From positions 62,001 to 126,000 of the forward strand of contig NZ_BAGC01000052.1 of assembly GCF_000308655.1 (NCBI RefSeq): a stretch of DNA of 64,000 nucleotides, in the 5' to 3' direction. Origin of the DNA: Nocardia niigatensis NBRC 100131. GTDB lineage: Bacteria > Actinomycetota > Actinomycetes > Mycobacteriales > Mycobacteriaceae. The first letter of the stretch is position 1; every line of letters starts with the position of its first letter. The notes under the pieces are model-generated. The model was not told the origin of the DNA. It did not search any database and saw nothing but the letters and a program-made list of their open reading frames with translations. Below are positions 61,583-64,000 of this stretch, in pieces. Both the position numbers and the translations under genes were made by a program.

Positions 61583-62235
61583 CGGAGAACTCGCTCATCT
61601 GGGATAACTGCCTTTCGTCCATCGGAGACAATGCCTCGGGTAGCGACAGCGGCGACGACCTCCGCCAGCAGCCGGCGCTCCACGACCTTGATGCGCTCGT
61701 GCAGGGTGTCCTCGTCGTCATCGGGCAGCACGGTGACCGCCTCCTGCGCCAGGATCGGCCCGGTGTCGACACCCGTGTCAACCAGATGCACGGTGGAACC
61801 GGTCACCCGCACGCCGTAGGCGAGCGCGTCCCGCACCCCGTGCGCGCCCGGGAAGGCGGGCAGCAGCGCGGGATGGGTATTGATGATGCGACCGCCGAAA
61901 CGGTCCATGAAAGCGGGGCCGAGGATCTTCATGAAACCCGCGGACACCACCAGATCGGGTTCGAAGGCGGCGACCACCTCGGTGAGCGCCACATCCCATT
62001 CGGCGCGATCCGCGAAATCGCGCAGCGCGACCTTGAAGGACGAGACGCCGAAGGCCTCGGCATGCTCGGTGGCGGCGCAATCACGATCCACGCCGACGGC
62101 GACCACCGTGGCCGGATAACCCGGCTGCCGGGTCGCCTCCAGCAGGGAACGCAGCAGGGATCCGGTGCCGGAAGCCAGCACCACGACGCTCGCGGGCGCG
62201 GTCGGCGGCAGCTGCGGGGCGGGCGTGGACGTCAG
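61579..62235 (-). CDS. purN: Phosphoribosylglycinamide formyltransferase
   Basis: 218 residues if it starts at CTG 62235, with GGGAG seven bases upstream; no ATG, GTG or TTG lies in frame near that site, and the next in-frame start is 62322. The family blocks are VVVLASGTGSLLRSLLEATR, VVSAGFMKILGPAFMDRFGG and NTHPALLPAFPGAHGVRDAL, which holds the catalytic Asn/His, and VTGSTVHLVDTGVDTGPIL with the Asp. It transfers formyl from 10-formyl-THF to GAR. The visible length after CTG fits the family well. Confidence 0.93.
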   Translation of the reverse strand: MTSTPAPQLPPTAPASVVVLASGTGSLLRSLLEATRQPGYPATVVAVGVDRDCAATEHAEAFGVSSFKVALRDFADRAEWDVALTEVVAAFEPDLVVSAGFMKILGPAFMDRFGGRIINTHPALLPAFPGAHGVRDALAYGVRVTGSTVHLVDTGVDTGPILAQEAVTVLPDDDEDTLHERIKVVERRLLAEVVAAVATRGIVSDGRKAVIPDERVLR

Positions 62236-62432
62236 CGCACTACTCCCTGTCGATCGGTGCGGGATGGGGACGGCGGCAAACGAACCGCCGCCCTCAAGCC
62301 TAACTGCGCCGCCTCCCCGCAACTTCAGCGGGCAGCAGCGAGCTCGCCGTCATCCATCTCGCACCCGTGCCGGCGGCCGGATGCCGCCACCTATTTCGGA
62401 CGTACCCGACGAGTTACCCTCATCTCGCCAAA

Positions 62433-64000
62433 TCAGTCGTCGCCTTCGTCACCCTCCACGATTTCCGCATCCACGATATCGGCGCTGTCAGCGGATCCCA
62501 CCCGGCTTTCGTCGTCGTCCCGGTCGTCGACCAGTTCGGCGTCGAGGGCGCCGTCGAGATCCTTCTCGTCGTACCAGCCGTTCTCGTCGGGGTGGTCCGC
62601 GCGGGGCTCGGAGTCACCGTCGTCCTCGTCGTCGAAATCCTCGTCGTACTCGTCATCGTCGTAGTCGTCGTACTCATCGTCCGCGTAGGCGTCGGCGTCG
62701 GCGTCCGTGTAGGCGTCGGCCTCTTCGTCGTAGTAGTCGTCCTCGTACTCGTCGTCGTAGGCCGCGGGCGACACCACGGCCGGGCCGCCGAACCACCGCG
62801 TGCCCAGCATGCCCGCATACCCGGCGACGGCCAGCCAGACGAACACCAGCACCGCGCTCAGCGCGCCCGGCGCGATCCGGCCGAAGGTGCCCAGCTCACC
62901 GCCGGCCACCACGCCCAGCAGCGCCATCGCGACCGCCGCCACCCCGGCCGCGGTCAGCGTCGCCCACGGCGCGGTCGCCCGATCACGGGAGGTGCGACCG
63001 CAATCCAGGCCCGACAGCACCCCGACCGCCGCGGGCACCAGCAGCAGCACCAGCCACCACACCGCCACCGGACCCGACGGCACCGCGGCCGCCACCGGCA
63101 CCGCGGGCACCGGCGCGCCGTGAATCGCGAACAGGCTCAACGACCCCGGGCCGATCTGCACCTGCCCGCCGGCCAGCACGCTCACCGCGGCGACCGTCAC
63201 ATTCGGCAGGTAGGCCAGCGACAGCAGCGTCAAACCCAGTGCGCCGAAAAACGTTCCGTCGGCCGCGTGATAGGTGTCGCCGATGCGGGACCAGTGCAGT
63301 AGGAACGACACCACGGTCACCGCGGTCGCCGCCACCAGCAGCCGGCCCGCCGCCCGCAGGCCCGCCAGGAAACCGGGAACCACCCATTCCGGCAAGGGAA
63401 TCGGCAGCATGTCGGCGAAGTCGCGCCAGCGCCGTGAACCGATGCCGATCACCGCCGCCAGCAGATTCAGCGCGAGCACCCAGGCGAACGCGGCCAGGGT
63501 GTCCGGCGGCTGCAGCGACACCACCGCCGCCGCGTCCTCGGCCACCGCCAGGCACACCGCGGTGATCAGCAGCGGGCCGCCCACCGCGGCGCCCACCACC
63601 CAGCCCAGATCGGCCGTCTCGCAGTCGGGTCCGGCGGCCTGCGCACTGTCCCGCGCCACCAGCCACAGCATCAGCAGGGTCGGCAGCAGCGGCCACAGCC
63701 CGATCCCGGTCTTCCCGATCACCAGCGGAACCTGGTGCACCGCAAGCCAGCTCGCGGCAATGGCGCCCGACGAACCGCTCATGCCACTGCCCGCCGCGAA
63801 CAGGGTGCCGTATACCAGCACGAAGATCACCAGCAGCGTGATGGCCGACGCGCGGGCGGAGACCAGCATCAGCACCCGCGCGCGTTCCGGGGTCAGCGAT
63901 CCGAAACCCCCGCCGCCTCCGCCACCGCGACGCCGGACCGGCGGCCGCCGCGGCGCCCGGAGATCGGGGTCGCTCAGGCGAGCCAGGGCAGTTCTGGGGG
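62433..64000 (-). CDS. perM: DUF6350/PerM-like membrane protein, 5' end at or beyond right edge
   Basis: The frame is open from the window end to the stop at 62433, so at least 522 residues are visible. A basic Gly-rich start (RRRGGGGGGFGSLTPERARV) precedes about nine membrane helices, for example AITLLVIFVLVYGTLFAAGS, LWPLLPTLLMLWLVA, LAAFAWVLALNLLAAVIGI and ALSAVLVFVWLAVAGYAGML. The last 120 residues are strongly acidic (DEYEDDYYDEEADAYTDADA). The order perM-purN-purH matches Rv0955-Rv0957; PerM is linked to cell division and persistence in M. tuberculosis. No clear start is visible before the edge. Confidence 0.85.
   Translation of the reverse strand, partial: PRTALARLSDPDLRAPRRPPVRRRGGGGGGGFGSLTPERARVLMLVSARASAITLLVIFVLVYGTLFAAGSGMSGSSGAIAASWLAVHQVPLVIGKTGIGLWPLLPTLLMLWLVARDSAQAAGPDCETADLGWVVGAAVGGPLLITAVCLAVAEDAAAVVSLQPPDTLAAFAWVLALNLLAAVIGIGSRRWRDFADMLPIPLPEWVVPGFLAGLRAAGRLLVAATAVTVVSFLLHWSRIGDTYHAADGTFFGALGLTLLSLAYLPNVTVAAVSVLAGGQVQIGPGSLSLFAIHGAPVPAVPVAAAVPSGPVAVWWLVLLLVPAAVGVLSGLDCGRTSRDRATAPWATLTAAGVAAVAMALLGVVAGGELGTFGRIAPGALSAVLVFVWLAVAGYAGMLGTRWFGGPAVVSPAAYDDEYEDDYYDEEADAYTDADADAYADDEYDDYDDDEYDEDFDDEDDGDSEPRADHPDENGWYDEKDLDGALDAELVDDRDDDESRVGSADSADIVDAEIVEGDEGDD

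Noticed and set aside
62600..62760. Repetitive TCGTCGTA-rich tract as a DNA repeat element
   Set aside because: It encodes the acidic Asp/Glu/Tyr tail of the PerM-like protein; codon repetition explains it.

Overview
The window reads as chromosome from a mycolic-acid actinomycete, most probably Nocardia or a close relative. The base composition and wobble positions are strongly GC. The right two thirds carry gene blocks in the order known from Mycobacterium tuberculosis (purN-purH-perM, mprA-mprB-pepD-moaB2, mscL, fmdB, 5-FTHF cyclo-ligase, galU, glp, rimJ-like, glpR). MspA-type porins, a cutinase and a secretory lipase also fit this group. All identifications come from reading the sequence and remembered family features; no database search was run.

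Left edge (1-7.3 kb): an accessory zone. A 3' fragment of a tRNA-Ala(CGC) gene at 732-781, followed by an intact tRNA-type terminator, looks like the attR end of an element integrated into that tRNA gene and lying to the left; the gene running off the left edge would be its cargo. To the right come an AAA/DUF4143 ATPase whose start is covered by four 23-bp direct repeats, a frameshifted gene, a VOC protein, several decayed fragments including a truncated MFS gene, an intact DUF3556 membrane protein and a truncated DUF3068 gene.

7.5-18.4 kb: acyl-CoA metabolism. A PucR regulator faces an acyl-CoA ligase/FAD oxidoreductase pair. A minus-strand operon then encodes DUF35, a thiolase-like protein without the nucleophilic Cys, a second acyl-CoA ligase, a crotonase, an SDR and a TetR regulator. 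The DUF35/Cys-less thiolase pair suggests a retro-aldolase acting on a side chain.

18.6-31 kb: secreted and surface functions (lipase, cutinase, beta-propeller, NlpC/P60), uppP, a baeRF protein, a cytosolic periplasmic-binding-type sensor divergent from a leaderless TetR gene, and a ParA plus novel partner partition-like pair next to a 24-bp perfect palindrome.

31-47 kb: the conserved Glp/GlpR division pair, galU, a purple acid phosphatase, a CIRCE-controlled FmdB-SAF-mscL block, an MspA porin array with one mosaic pseudogene, and the MprAB-PepD envelope-stress system with matching direct-repeat boxes before mprA and pepD.

47-64 kb: a five-gene conservon (sensor kinase, roadblock, DUF742, GTPase, MHYT protein), a phage-lysin-like DUF1906 protein, a divergent Zur-type operon pair of zinc-independent ribosomal paralogues (L32, L31B, Mrf-like GTPase homologue; L28, L33, S14, S18), a lectin-LysM protein, a lipoprotein, and purH-purN-perM running off the right edge.
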